Origin: Pelecanus crispus | Taxonomy: Eukaryota; Chordata; Aves; Pelecaniformes; Pelecanidae | Direction: 5' to 3' | Length of the DNA: 64,000 nt | Assembly: GCF_030463565.1 (NCBI RefSeq) | Contig: NC_134646.1 | Location: forward strand, 41,795,240-41,859,239 | Part shown: piece by piece, positions 48,772-59,505 of the stretch | How positions within the stretch are numbered: position 1 is the first letter of the stretch | Layout of the letters: the number at the start of each line of letters is the position of its first letter | Translations under genes and position numbers: made by a program | The notes under the pieces: model-generated | Databases searched by the model: none | Seen by the model: only the letters and a program-made list of their open reading frames with translations | Told to the model about the DNA's origin: nothing

Positions 48772-51178
48772 TCAAGACATTTTACAAAAGATCATTTGTA
48801 GATGGGGAGAGTGAAGTATTAAAAAGCAACAATTTTTTTTTTCCAGATTACTAACTATTTGAAGAACAAGATTGGACTAGAAATCAGTGCACATTTACAT
48901 TGAATAGTTTTTTGTTTGTAACTAGGTCATCAAATTAGATGCATCATCACCCAAGGGTCTCATTATATTCAATGGCGAAAGACCAGCTGAATAGCCCCTT
49001 CGAGCTGCCCATTAAGTATAAGTATCTACAGAGTCTGTGTTTCTTTCTTAATGTCCCAATTAAAAATTTAAGATTAGGTAGAATGAGTCCCGGTAATCCT
49101 GCACCATGGGTACCTTTCAGCTCCAATTTGTGTCCCAACCACGTCCCCCAGCTCAGAAGTAAAGCCAGTTAAACACCTCCCCCTGCTTCCCACCCAGCAT
49201 ATCTCTTTGAAATGAAAACTAGATGGAGACCACAGTAGTTTTTCTGTGGTATTCTGCCAGGAATAGCATAGCTTTTGATACTTCCAGCCATGCATGCTCT
49301 AAAGTCTTCAAGCTAAGGACATTAATCTGCATGAGGCTGTAACAGCTGCGGGCGGAGCCACCAGGCCAACATGAAAGCGGGTGCTTGTACTTGTGTTTGC
49401 ATTTGGGAGCCTGAAGGAAGGCAAGGACTGCAGTCACAACAGGGTCATGATGCAAGTTTGGAAACTGTTCATCTAAAAGCAAAGGCTTAAGTCTATGCTG
49501 TTTCTTCACTGGTTTTTCTTAGCAGACAAAAAAAGCGCCACATTTTTTTCACCCAAATGAATAAAGAATCTAAAAATTACTTTTTTCACCTTTGGTTTGC
49601 ATTTGTGAGTGGGATCCCACAGTCAAAATGTTTTCACTGTCATTTTACCATATTGTCTGACTTATATTTGATTTCACTATTAACTCCCTTTCAAAATACA
49701 CTTCCTTCTGCATCCCCGTTAAACATAAGTTGCTGGTCCCATGTAGATTTGAACAGCATTAAACCAGAGCCATTCTCTAGTTTGCTACTATGATTCCTGT
49801 GCTATTTGACAGCATAACTCTAAGTCTGTTTACTTGGATGGGGGGTTTAAAATTTAGTGTTCAGTTTCCTGTTATGACTGCTACATCCTAAATCATTAGA
49901 TTAAAAAAAAATTGCCACCATCACTGCCCTCTGTAGCAGTTCTGTAAACGTATGAAAGTTTTATTGCAAGGGCACAAATAAGTAGTGTTCCAATACAAGC
50001 TGAATAAAGACTTTGCTCAAGCTAATATTTTTTTTAGTAAAAAATTTGGGGAAATACTGTTGAGGGACAATCTTTACAATGAATATGTCTTTAAATATTT
50101 GGTCCCTGACTTGAACAAATCAAATTTTCACATAGCATTAGTAAAAGATAGCAAAATACTGCCTTCCCAGTTTTAGACAAGTGAAAGAGAACTGATCATT
50201 TATAGTAAGAAGAACTACTAGCAGAAAGATGTTAGTAGGAGCCACATCTGTATGGGACCCCATCTCCAGAAAGCAGAATGTATTCCACTAAAAAGCATGT
50301 CTACTCCTGTGAGACACCTCCTCTATCAGTGAGTTACTATTCTACTATTTTTTTCTGCCAAGACAGTTAAGCAGCTGGAAGAACTCGAAGTCTTAGTTTT
50401 TAAAGGAAAATTACTGTCTTTGCCATTTTCTTTCACAGACGGGTGCTAGAAGTACTACTTAAGCTAAAAGGATGATGCTGGCACAAGAATGCACAATGCA
50501 TGTTGGCATAAATCAGTGACAGATATGTTTGTGATGAACATTAGAAAGTGTCTAAGCGTAAGAGAAATTACATCTTGGAAAAGGTGTATGGAGAAGGACA
50601 TTCAGAAAAACGTTTCTAGTGCAGGAACAGGCTTTACAATATTAGTAGCACACCATGCAATGAGACCATGGCTGCAGTTTTTAGCAATTAAGCAAATAAG
50701 TAATAAGAAAGCTTTGGCTGACACATCAACGTTTAGATTTTTTAGGTTTCTAATACTGGAGCTGTTACATTCTCATATTACAAACATGTTTGACTGCTTC
50801 TGGTAGCTTGAAAAATAGCAGGTCTCCAATGGTGTTGCATTACCTGGGAATACTCAGAGCTGTAAACTATGTTCCCTGACCTGTCATAGTATCAGAGATC
50901 AAAGTAAAACATCATTAAGCTGAACAATTCACCAATCAATTCAAAAAGAGAATATGTTTTAACATAATAGCAATGACAGCCCACTGAGCGTCTTTGACAA
51001 GTGCCACTGAGATGTTAGAGAAATTATGAATTATGGGTATGGAAAGTTATATCTCAGTAAGAAATATCATAATCTTGAAGCATTACTATATTGTAAAAAG
51101 GACTTTTATTCTGCATTTCTGCATTTGCAGATCTTCACAGGGAACATGAAATAAAGAAGTAGTATGAGATTACTACTT
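48772..51178. other. Intergenic DNA between provirus and second solo LTR
   Basis: No gene, RNA or repeat recognised; open frames are short and unremarkable. Confidence 0.5.
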
Positions 51179-51184
51179 AATACC

Positions 51185-51722
51185 TGTCCTGGTTTCAGCA
51201 GGGATAGAGTTAATTTTCTTCCTAGTAGCTGGCACAGTGCTGTGTTTTGGATTTAGGATGAGAAGAATGTTGATAACACACTGATGGTTTAGTTGTTGCT
51301 AAGTAGTGTTTATACCAGTCAAGGACTTTTCAGCTTCCCATGCTCTGCCAGGTGCACAAGAAGCTGGGAGGGGGCACAGCCAGGACAGCTGACCCAAACT
51401 GGCCAAAGGGCTATTCCGTACCGCACGGAGTCATGCTCAGAATATAAACTGGGGGGAGTTGGCAGGGGGGCAGCGATCGCTGCTCGGGGACTGGCTGGGC
51501 ATTGGTCAACGGGTGGTGAACAATTGCATTGTGCATCACTTATTTTGTGTATTATTATTTTTTTTCCCCCTTCCTTTTCTGTCCTATTAAATGGTCTTTA
51601 TCTCAACCCACAAATTTTGCTTTTTTTTTTTTTTCTGATTCTCTCCCCCATCCCACTGAGGAGGGGGAGAATGAGCAAAAGGCTGTGTGGTGTATAGCTG
51701 CCTGCTGCATTAAACCACAAGA
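51185..51722 (+). mobile_element. Solo LTR, same family (copy 2)
   Basis: It begins TGTCCTGG and ends at about 51720-51722 (ACCACAAG). AATACC occurs directly before it (51179-51184) and again at 51723-51728, a probable 6-bp target duplication. A TATA box (TATAAAC, 51443-51449) and ATTAAA (51586-51591) give + orientation. The tail carries a T/C-rich region and the TTTATCTCAACCCAC block seen in copy 1. No internal sequence remains. Confidence 0.85.
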
Positions 51723-51728
51723 ATACCT

Positions 51729-52383
51729 CACTATTAAGCATTACCATGTGAAAATAATGGTGCCAGTGAATTTTTAGTTATCATTTAGAAGCAGATCTTT
51801 CATACCATAGGCAGAGGTTTGGTAGGTCAGCACAGTAAAAGAAAACATCCTGTCTTAATATAAACCTTCAGTTTGGAAAATAACTACTGTCCTTTTGCAG
51901 GTCTAAGGAGGGCACCTACAGAAGCGGGGCTGGAACAAGTGCAGCCTGCTGACGGGTGTCACGACCTCCTCACCGGGGGCGGCTGGGGAGGGCGCCCGCC
52001 CCTGGCTGCACAGTCGCACCTTCAATAAAATTTTCATCTTGTACTTCTACAGAATCCCAGAGAGGTAAGGTTTGCAGAGAGGGATAGAATCTGTCAGCCT
52101 GTGTGATGAAGTTGGCAAGAACAGGGACGTTTCGGGGCACAAAGTCCTTTCTGAAGCCTGATGAGGAGGCACACAGTCCAAACCAAAGGAGGACTTATCT
52201 CCAGTGCTTCTCGTTTAATATTGCAGAAATGAATTAAAACACTTGACAGAAAAAAGTTATCAGAACCTGAAAAGCAAGATGTAACAAGGCCTAAAGACTG
52301 CATCTCTATTGAGTCTTGCGATGCTTGGAGCTGAACGGTCACAAATGATTTTCCATATGCCCACGGTCTGGGTGGTGGCTTCT
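51729..52383. other. Short intergenic stretch before the TMA16 promoter
   Basis: A GC-rich patch at about 51940-52020 ends in AATAAA (near 52023-52028). It looks like the tail of an unrecognised transcript or LTR, but nothing more can be supported. Confidence 0.4.
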
Positions 52384-52757
52384 TATAGAATCCTAGAATC
52401 GTTTAGGTTGGAAAAGACCTTTAAGATCATCCAGTCCAACCATTAACCTACACTACCAAGTCCACACTAAACCAATCAAGGGTAGACTAGACTAAACCAT
52501 GTCCCAAAGTGCCACATCTACCCGTTTTTTGAACACCTGCAGGGATGGTGACTCCACCACCTCTCTGGGCAGCCTCTTCCAATGCTTGACCACCCTTTCC
52601 GTGAAGAAATTTCTCCTAATTTCCAACCTAAACCTCCCCTGGCGCAGCTTGAGCCCATTTCCTCTCGTCCTATCCCTAACTACATGGGAGAAGAGACCAA
52701 CACCCCCCTCACTACAACCTCCTTTCAGGTAGTTGTAGAGAGCGATAAGGTCTCCTC
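52384..52757 (-). mobile_element. CR1 LINE fragment next to the TMA16 promoter
   Basis: The left end has degenerate octamers (TATAGAAT, CCTAGAAT; 52384-52399). The body aligns closely with the first 400 bases of the copy at 27835 and stops at GATAAGGTCTCC. It is a 5'-truncated 3' end on the - strand, ending about 270 bases before the TMA16 start codon. Confidence 0.95.
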
Positions 52758-52899
52758 CTTCTTAACACAAGCCTGCTTTAAGACGGCACTGGAGCAGCTC
52801 TGCAGCCCGGGCCGACCCGCACCTTTGTGCTCTTGCTCTGTTTTTTTTTTTTTTGTTCCAGGGGCAAAAAAAAAGCCTCGCTCAGAACAAGTGAAGCTG

Positions 52900-53450
52900 C
52901 TGCAGTGAGGGAAGCTGGCAGCAACCGGCACCGCCCCGCCGCGGAACGGCCGCCGCGCTGCCCGCGCCGCCCGCCCGGATCCCTTTGGCTGGTGCACGGC
53001 GGCGGCGGAAGGAGGGGCGCTCGCCATGGTGCGGGATGGGGATGGGGATGGGATTGGGGTGGCTGGGGCTGCCGCAGCCTCCGCTTCTTCTGCTGGGGGT
53101 GACGGGGGGCTCCTCACGCGGCGCTCCCGGCCCTTTCCTTCCCGCCGGGAGCGGCCCCACTGGCGCCTTGGGAGCCTGCGGCGGGGCCCCTGAAGCGCGG
53201 CCGTGTGGGCCGTTAACGGCGGTCAGCCCACCTTGCGTTTGAAAGCTGCGCCCTCCCCGCCGCTCGGCGGCCTCGGGGGAAGCGGGGGGCCCCGGGTGCC
53301 CCTGCCCGCCGTGCTGCCTCCCGGAGAGGCTTGCGTCGCTTTAGGCCTTCTCGGCTGGGCAGCCGGCGGGCGAGGGCCGCGGGGCGGGCTTGTGCCTCTC
53401 CTCGCCGGCCAGCACCTCCGGCTTGGCGGGAGGGGGACGTGAGGAGCGGG
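52900..53450 (+). promoter_or_regulatory. TMA16: CpG island promoter of TMA16
   Basis: A sharply bounded GC- and CpG-rich block of about 550 bp surrounds the TMA16 start codon. This is typical of a housekeeping promoter. No TATA box is evident. The exact transcription start is not readable. Long frames in it on both strands are compositional. Confidence 0.8.
53026..53028 (+). CDS. TMA16: TMA16 exon 1, coding part (start codon only)
   Basis: ATG sits in a strong Kozak setting (GCTCGCCATGG) and is followed at once by GTGCGG, a usable splice donor at 53029. Exon 2 begins CCA AAG, giving Met-Pro-Lys, which is how TMA16 proteins start. It is the only ATG followed by GT that I found in the island. 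The rest of exon 1 upstream is 5' UTR of unknown extent. The donor is not a perfect consensus, so the exact junction is inferred from the exon 2 reading frame. Confidence 0.72.
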
Positions 53451-54304
53451 GTTCACGTCTGAAACTAGTGCGGGGTGCCTCTTAACATCTCTTCAGGTGT
53501 CCAGGATAATTTATATTTCCTTTTTTTCCGCAGTCCTAAACACTGATGCTAACACACAGATGATATGATGTACTAAAGTCTCCATTTATTGATTTCTGTT
53601 TCCTGCATCCCATTTGCACACTTAGCCTCCTTGCTTTCAGGTGTTTCTTTTGCAGACAGTTAAAGACTTTAAATAATTTAAATTGCATGTTGTTTGATTA
53701 AAGCCTTTCAGTTTTGTGCAAACACTTTTTCACCAAAAAGTAACATAACTTCATCTAGTGTTACAGTAATTTTTAAATTTGTGAGTAGTATTCCCTCTCT
53801 CTGCTGCATGAAGGGCTAGAGAAGGAAAGCCTCTGGCTGCTCCCTTGTGTGAGGCATTCTCGTGGTCTGCAGGGACAAGAAAATCGTTTTTCTTATGTTG
53901 TACAAATTACACGTGGCCTTTGTCAGAAACCCAGGTGCAACAATCAGATGGAAGCTTGAATGGGGACATTTACTGCAAAGGTGCAGAGAGGTAACCTTAG
54001 TTTCCTAGCTGCAGGGTTCTTCAAAATAGGTATTTTGAGCATAGTCACCGTGTAAGATTTCTTAAATAATTTTCTGTGCTCTAGTAGTTTTGTTACAGCA
54101 TGTGCCATGTTCAAGTAATTTTGGTTGTTACTGAGGAGGGTAAGATCTAACTGGTGGAACTGATAACTGGAAGCTGCTACTATAAGATAAGGGCTTTCTG
54201 AGATGCTGATGCATGACCTTTTAAGCCTTTACCAGGGTGTGTGCTCCTATCTTCCCTTTAATGTTTTACTTTAATAGTATGTCGCATCTTTGATTTCTTT
54301 TCAG
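53029..54304 (+). other. TMA16: TMA16 intron 1
   Basis: About 1.28 kb, GT at 53029 and TTTTCAG ending at 54304. The first 420 bases remain within the CpG island. No other feature recognised. Confidence 0.7.
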
Positions 54305-54417
54305 CCAAAGTTACGGAAAACCCAAGGAGGGAAGCAAGAGAAAAAAGTTATCCATCCTTACAGCCGAAAAGCTGCACAGCTTGCAAAGGAAGCACACAAA
54401 CAAGAAAAGAAAGAAAA
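54305..54417 (+). CDS. TMA16: TMA16 exon 2
   Basis: 113 coding bases between a CAG acceptor (54302-54304) and a consensus donor GTAAGT at 54418. It encodes the N-terminus of TMA16, including [20 protein letters not shown] followed by a basic KQEKKEK run, nearly identical to the mammalian protein as I know it. TMA16 is a small nuclear and nucleolar protein that associates with pre-60S ribosomal particles. The exon ends after two bases of a codon, which exon 3 completes as Lys. Confidence 0.95.
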
Positions 54418-56156
54418 GTAAGTTGACTATGCAAAATCTGTGTACCGACCAAAGGATAGCATCATAGTAGATATTTTTTGGTTGGGGGGAGAAGGGTGGT
54501 GGTGGAAGGGGACTGTTACACTGATATAACCTTAAGATAAAAGAAAGACCTGTATAACTTAGTACTGCTGGGCCATGTGAACTGACAGGCTTACATTCAT
54601 GAAATCAGCTTATACAAAGTGTATAGTTCTGCTACTGGACTTTTGGTATTGTCCTTACAAGCTAGGTTTCTTCTTATCGTGGCATTTTGCTTTTTATAAT
54701 CTAAGTGGCATGATGCTGGTGATTTCATATGAAGCGTAGTCACCTAGTTTGACCTTACGCCAAGATTTAATAAGAATCCTGCTTAGGGTCTAGCTTCTTG
54801 TGCTGAAGTTTTGAGTTCATAGAAAAGAAAACGCAGAAACCTTCCTGCAGAAGAGAGACTTATGAATAAAACTGAATAGTTAACTCCTCTTTGGTGATTT
54901 CCTGTTGTTCCATGGCAAGTTTGGTATTCTGCTTTTAAGTTTTACTTCCACAGAGGGAAAAGATAGTTGGAGAAGACTGGCCTTTAGTTTCCATTCTGTC
55001 TCAGCTTGCTAGTTGATACATTATGATTGTTTGTTTAGAAAGTTATTAAAGCGAACTTAAAGCATTTTCTGTGAGAGTATAGTAGTATGTGGATGGGCCA
55101 TGTGGGCTGAGCCCATATATTCATATGTCTGAAGGTGTTAAATTGGGAACTCCTGGTACAGTTGGAATGTTCCTCAGAGACTATGCAATTTTATGGTTGG
55201 GGATGAATGTACAACCTTATCCACAGCAAAGTTGTAAGGTTGCTCTAACTAGAAAGGGGCCTTTTACTAGCATAGCTGTGTCGTGTGGCCTCAAGCAGAG
55301 CTGTTGCAAGAATTTACAAGTAGCATGTGTTGAGGATCAGGCAGTTTCCTGATGTGCAGGAAGTTTTCCCTGCTGCTTCATGTGTTGTCTGTGCTCTCTG
55401 ATTGTAAGCAAGTTTTTATTGTAGATTATTTTCCTAGTGCTAAATTGACTTCTTCATCCCTTAACTCTCTTATCTTGCCCCATAACTGCCACTCAGAGCG
55501 CTTAATCACAAAAGATGACTGAAACATGCTTGAGTCTTAGTGCTTACATCTGTGACTTTGACATAAAGAAAAACGTGCACAAGAAAACTTACTGAGTGAA
55601 GGAGTGATCTATTGACTAGTCATTATGACATGGAATACTCAATCAAGTCTTTTAATGATTGTTTCTGTGGGTAGAATTGTACTGATACGGAAACCTGTGC
55701 TGACATTTCTTGTTAGAGTGCTACTTTTGGTTCTTCTTGCAACAGCAAGAAGTTAAAGCAAAGAATTCCCACTGGAATAGTATTCTCTGATTTAAATTGC
55801 TCTTGAATTACTTTTCTTCATGGAGGAGGTTTTAAGGTATATGTTAGAGATTGCACAGGGCAATCTATTTTGTTGCAGGTAGGAGAGTACCAAATGCATC
55901 CTTCATTTCTTTGCTTAATGCATTAATATTGCAGCAATTAGGTCATCCTTTCCATGAAAAGGAATGAGAAGAGGCTGGCTTTGTACTGACAAGGCTTTTT
56001 TACTGAGGCAGCTAGATTTGGCAAGTCATAGTATGCAAGTAATGTTGCATATTTCTAACACAGGTGCCTTTTCTGGTGAACCACTCAAAAGTTTACTGTT
56101 TAAGCATATTCAGAGCAGTGTCCAGGGTGTCTCGGGCTACCAGAGCCGCCTTTGAG

Positions 56157-56179
56157 GCAGTGGACTCTTAGTCCACTGC
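56157..56179. repeat. Perfect 9-bp stem hairpin
   Basis: GCAGTGGAC, TCTTA, GTCCACTGC: a perfect 9-bp stem with a 5-nt loop, near the left side of the LTR-like region. No known RNA family is recognised. Confidence 0.8.
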
Positions 56180-56269
56180 TAACATTGCCATGTGAAGTCT
56201 ACAGAGCAAAATATGGAATCAAAATTGTCTTAGGATCCAAAGGCCAATTAGTAGTTTTGAGCATACAGG

Positions 56270-56800
56270 TGTTAAAGGAGTAGCTGCTACTGAACATCCA
56301 CACACCATTCAGGGAGTCACACATACACCGTCTGAGACTTTAACTGCTAGGACCAGAGTCACTTTGCAGTGGGCAGCTCCATTGAGCCGATGGGTGCCCC
56401 TTTTCGACTCCCTGCACACACTCACTCTCGGGTGCGTTCTCTCTCCTCAGGCTCGACCCTAGGTTTCCCTGAAGCAGACTTTCCGATACGATGTATGCCA
56501 AATGAAATTTATTCAGTGGTACCGTGATAAATGACAGCTCGAGCTGGGTGCCTCCAGAGAGGGATCCCGAACAAAGAAATCCCTGGGCAATTATACCCTT
56601 ACAGTTTAAGTTCCCCTCCCCTCACGTGACAGTTCGGTCCAATAGCAATATTTGGGTCTGGGGTCTTCCTGTTCCTCATTGGATCCTTTCTCTGTCTCCA
56701 GGTGGGACATTTCTTATCTTAATGGATGCAGCTTCTGCTGACAGTTGTGGCTACCTTATCTTTCTGGTTTGCACTGGTTTTGGGGACCTTCCTTCATGCA
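56270..56800 (-). mobile_element. Probable retroviral LTR, boundaries uncertain
   Basis: On the - strand a CCAAT box (near 56679-56683), TATAATT (56589-56595) and AATAAA (56508-56513) follow with LTR-like spacing, the last about 80 bases after the TATA box. A GC-rich stretch (about 56340-56480) then looks like U5. Composition differs from the surrounding intron. I could not find matching target duplications, so the ends are approximate, and it is unrelated to the other LTRs here. Confidence 0.5.
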
Positions 56801-58052
56801 GTTAAGTAAAAGTTCAGTATATGGTCAGCGTATCTAGGTGCAAGTTCACAGCTTGCAGCCTAAGGCTTTAGCAAGCCTTGCTAATAATGCTGTGTATTGG
56901 ATTCCATTTGAGCTAGAAAGTGACTTCTACAACACAGGGTCCAGTAAACTGGAAATACTACTGACTTTCTAACTGATTCTCTAGACAGATATAGTAAGCA
57001 ATTGTAACACACCTTGTCCTTTCTCGTATGATGATTTAGATGATCTTAACCCTTAAGTTAGGTTAAAAAAAAAGTTCTAGGTCCCCAAATGACACACAAA
57101 AAATTAAATTCTTTAATTTATTGGAACTTTCCTTTCTTTCAGCAGTTGTCACCAGATGTATTAATTTCGAGAACTGCTTGTCTGAGAGTTGGTTCTAGTG
57201 CCTCATCTTTACTGTGTAGATTTCTGTCTGTGCTTGCCAGAGTAGAGTAAGTCTCATAGCTCAGCACATGACAATACCAGCCTTTTATCTGCACTAGTCC
57301 CCACAGTTGTAGTTTTACAGAAGATGCTCCAGTTAATACATCGTGGAATGCACATCTCAGTACAACCATGTTAATTTTTTATTATTTATTTTTAAATTCC
57401 ACCAGGAATTGCAATACTAAAAAAATGGATTTGTTGGATTGAACAGCAGTTAACTACTCAAGTGCTGGAGAACCAGGTTATGCAAGGATGAACTGAGGGT
57501 GTATGTTTAGGCAGTTTGCTTCCTAATGCCTTGCAAGTAACATCTTATCTTACCTAGCAGTATGTATAGAACAATTGCTACAGTGTCTTCCTTCTGTCTC
57601 CTAGCACCTGTTACCACTGGCTGTTGAAGACAGCTAAATGCTTCTTGCCCTTCATTTCGGCTCCAGTAGTTTCCCCTGTGCACAATGACAGCTTAATCTT
57701 CTATGAAAGCTTTTTTTGGAGGATTTAAGTTTAGTTCAAATGCTTTTGCTAACACATGTAAGTCTACCATGTTACTTCAGCCTTTCTTTATAAAGTTATT
57801 TGCTTTTTAAAAAGAAATTTTACATAAAAGAAACAAACGTATTTATAAATGAGGTTTTTACCTCTTTAAGAGACAGTGGTCTTTATAGCAGTATGGTTAG
57901 CCTTCCTGTTCCTTTCCTCTGAAACGTAGCAAAAGGAGCTAGTCATGGCAGCAGAATCCTTCCAAGTGAAACAAGCAGACCACATTTTGGTATGTATGAC
58001 TGGTTACCTAAGGAAGAAGCGCCATTTTATGAAAAATTATTAAATATTGGCA

Positions 58053-58345
58053 GCCAAGCAAGCTAATAAAAGGTGAGCTTCAAGCAAGCTGATAAAAGAG
58101 CAGATGGTTTATTCTGAATTCTTGTGAGGTTCAGTGAAACCTAATGCCTTCACAGAGCAAAACTGCTTAATAGTGAGAAACTCAGCTTAAGGTTAGAGGA
58201 TGTAGATAGCTCTCCTTTCCCATAGGCTCTCTTTAGGATGTTGATAGTTATCCTTTTTAGGCCTCACAGAGCAGAGGTACTCCATAGAGAGAAACTCAAT
58301 TTAAGATCAGAGGATGTAGATTGCTATCCATTTCTTTAGGTTTTG
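58053..58345. repeat. Diverged tandem duplications
   Basis: Two nested events. First, CAAGCAAGCT[AG]ATAAAAG occurs at about 58055 and again about 28 bases later. Second, an about 83-base unit containing CACAGAGCA, GAGAAACTCA and AGAGGATGTAGAT occurs at about 58145-58228 and about 58261-58342, roughly three-quarters identical by eye. Confidence 0.75.
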
Positions 58346-59415
58346 TTTCTTGATTTCTGCCTTTTCTTTTCCAAGTTCCTTTACTATTTCAAGTGTGAGG
58401 CCTCTAGGCTGATGGTAAAAGACGTAACCCTTCATTTTGCATAGGGAAACTGTTCCACCAAAAGTAGTGTGTCAGTCTGGACCATCCAAAGCGTATTGTG
58501 GTAGCAGAATGATCTATCTGTAAATAAGATTTCTACATCTTGCAGTTCTGGGTCCTAAACAATTAACTAGCATTGTTGACAGATCTGCACTTTGTAGATC
58601 TCTTCTGTTGTGGTGTTCTAAAAATAATTTACATTAAAAACATCCTCCAGTTGTCTGTGTTCTATTTTCTGTACTGTCTTGGCTTGAAGAGCAATTTAGC
58701 TTGAAAGACATGAGTAATGTTGATTTCTTTTCTTCCGTAGTGTCTTTAAAAGCCTTGCTAAGGGTTCCAGTCTCTTTTGGATCTCTTCTATCTTAATGAT
58801 CAGCTTGTTAAATCTTAACTTTTTTTTTTTTAAATGTCGTGAGTTATACATGTGTTTAAAAACAGTCAGTTTAGCCACCAACTAGTCTTTTAGTGTTATT
58901 CCGTAGCTTTCAGTTTCTTTAATATAATAGTGGGACTTGGGTTCATTTTGCAGAGCTCTGAAAAAGGCAAGATAAATTTCTGATGCTGTGGACAGAGGAA
59001 AGCTTTCCACTCCTACACTCAGGAAAAAGAAGTAGCCCACACCAGTTTTGTTCTTCCTCATTGCTTTTGCAGGTCTATTAAATGAAATGTCTTCTTTTAG
59101 TGGCAGCTGATAATACTAAATAAATGCTCTGGCATGGTTGCTTCCAAATTTGTGACTTAAATGCAATAAGTTTACCGAAGGCTTTTTCATTGGAAAATGA
59201 CTTACTGAAGTTGAAATATTTGCAGAAACAATTTTCCAGATTACTTCTATTCAATGACAGCCTGTTCTCTGGTTGGAAGGTTAATATGTCTTTTGGTGGC
59301 AAACAGGTGAAGCTGCCTCATAATCTCTATAGCACTTTCTTTCTTCATTCCATCTACAAATCTGGTACTTTTTTGACCATGCTTCTTATCGTATAGAAGT
59401 AAGTCGTCTTAAATG

Positions 59416-59505
59416 TGGGGACGGCCCAAAACTGGAGGCAGTATTCTCAATATGATCTCACCAGCCCTGAGTAAAGGGGATAATTTCTCTGTACATGCTA
59501 ATGCG
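59416..59505 (-). mobile_element. Ancient CR1 remnant
   Basis: The + strand GGCCCAAAACTGGA.GCAGTATTC followed by CTCACCAGC.C.GAGTA.AGGGGA matches the segment at 8550-8610 and 28360-28420 of the younger CR1 copies, but with many differences and no octamer end. It is an old fragment in the same orientation as the others. Confidence 0.75.

Noticed and set aside
53203-53442. Possible extra coding exon downstream of the TMA16 start codon
   Set aside because: Gly/Pro-rich GC-island frames; exon 2 joins in phase directly to ATG, so no coding sequence is needed here.
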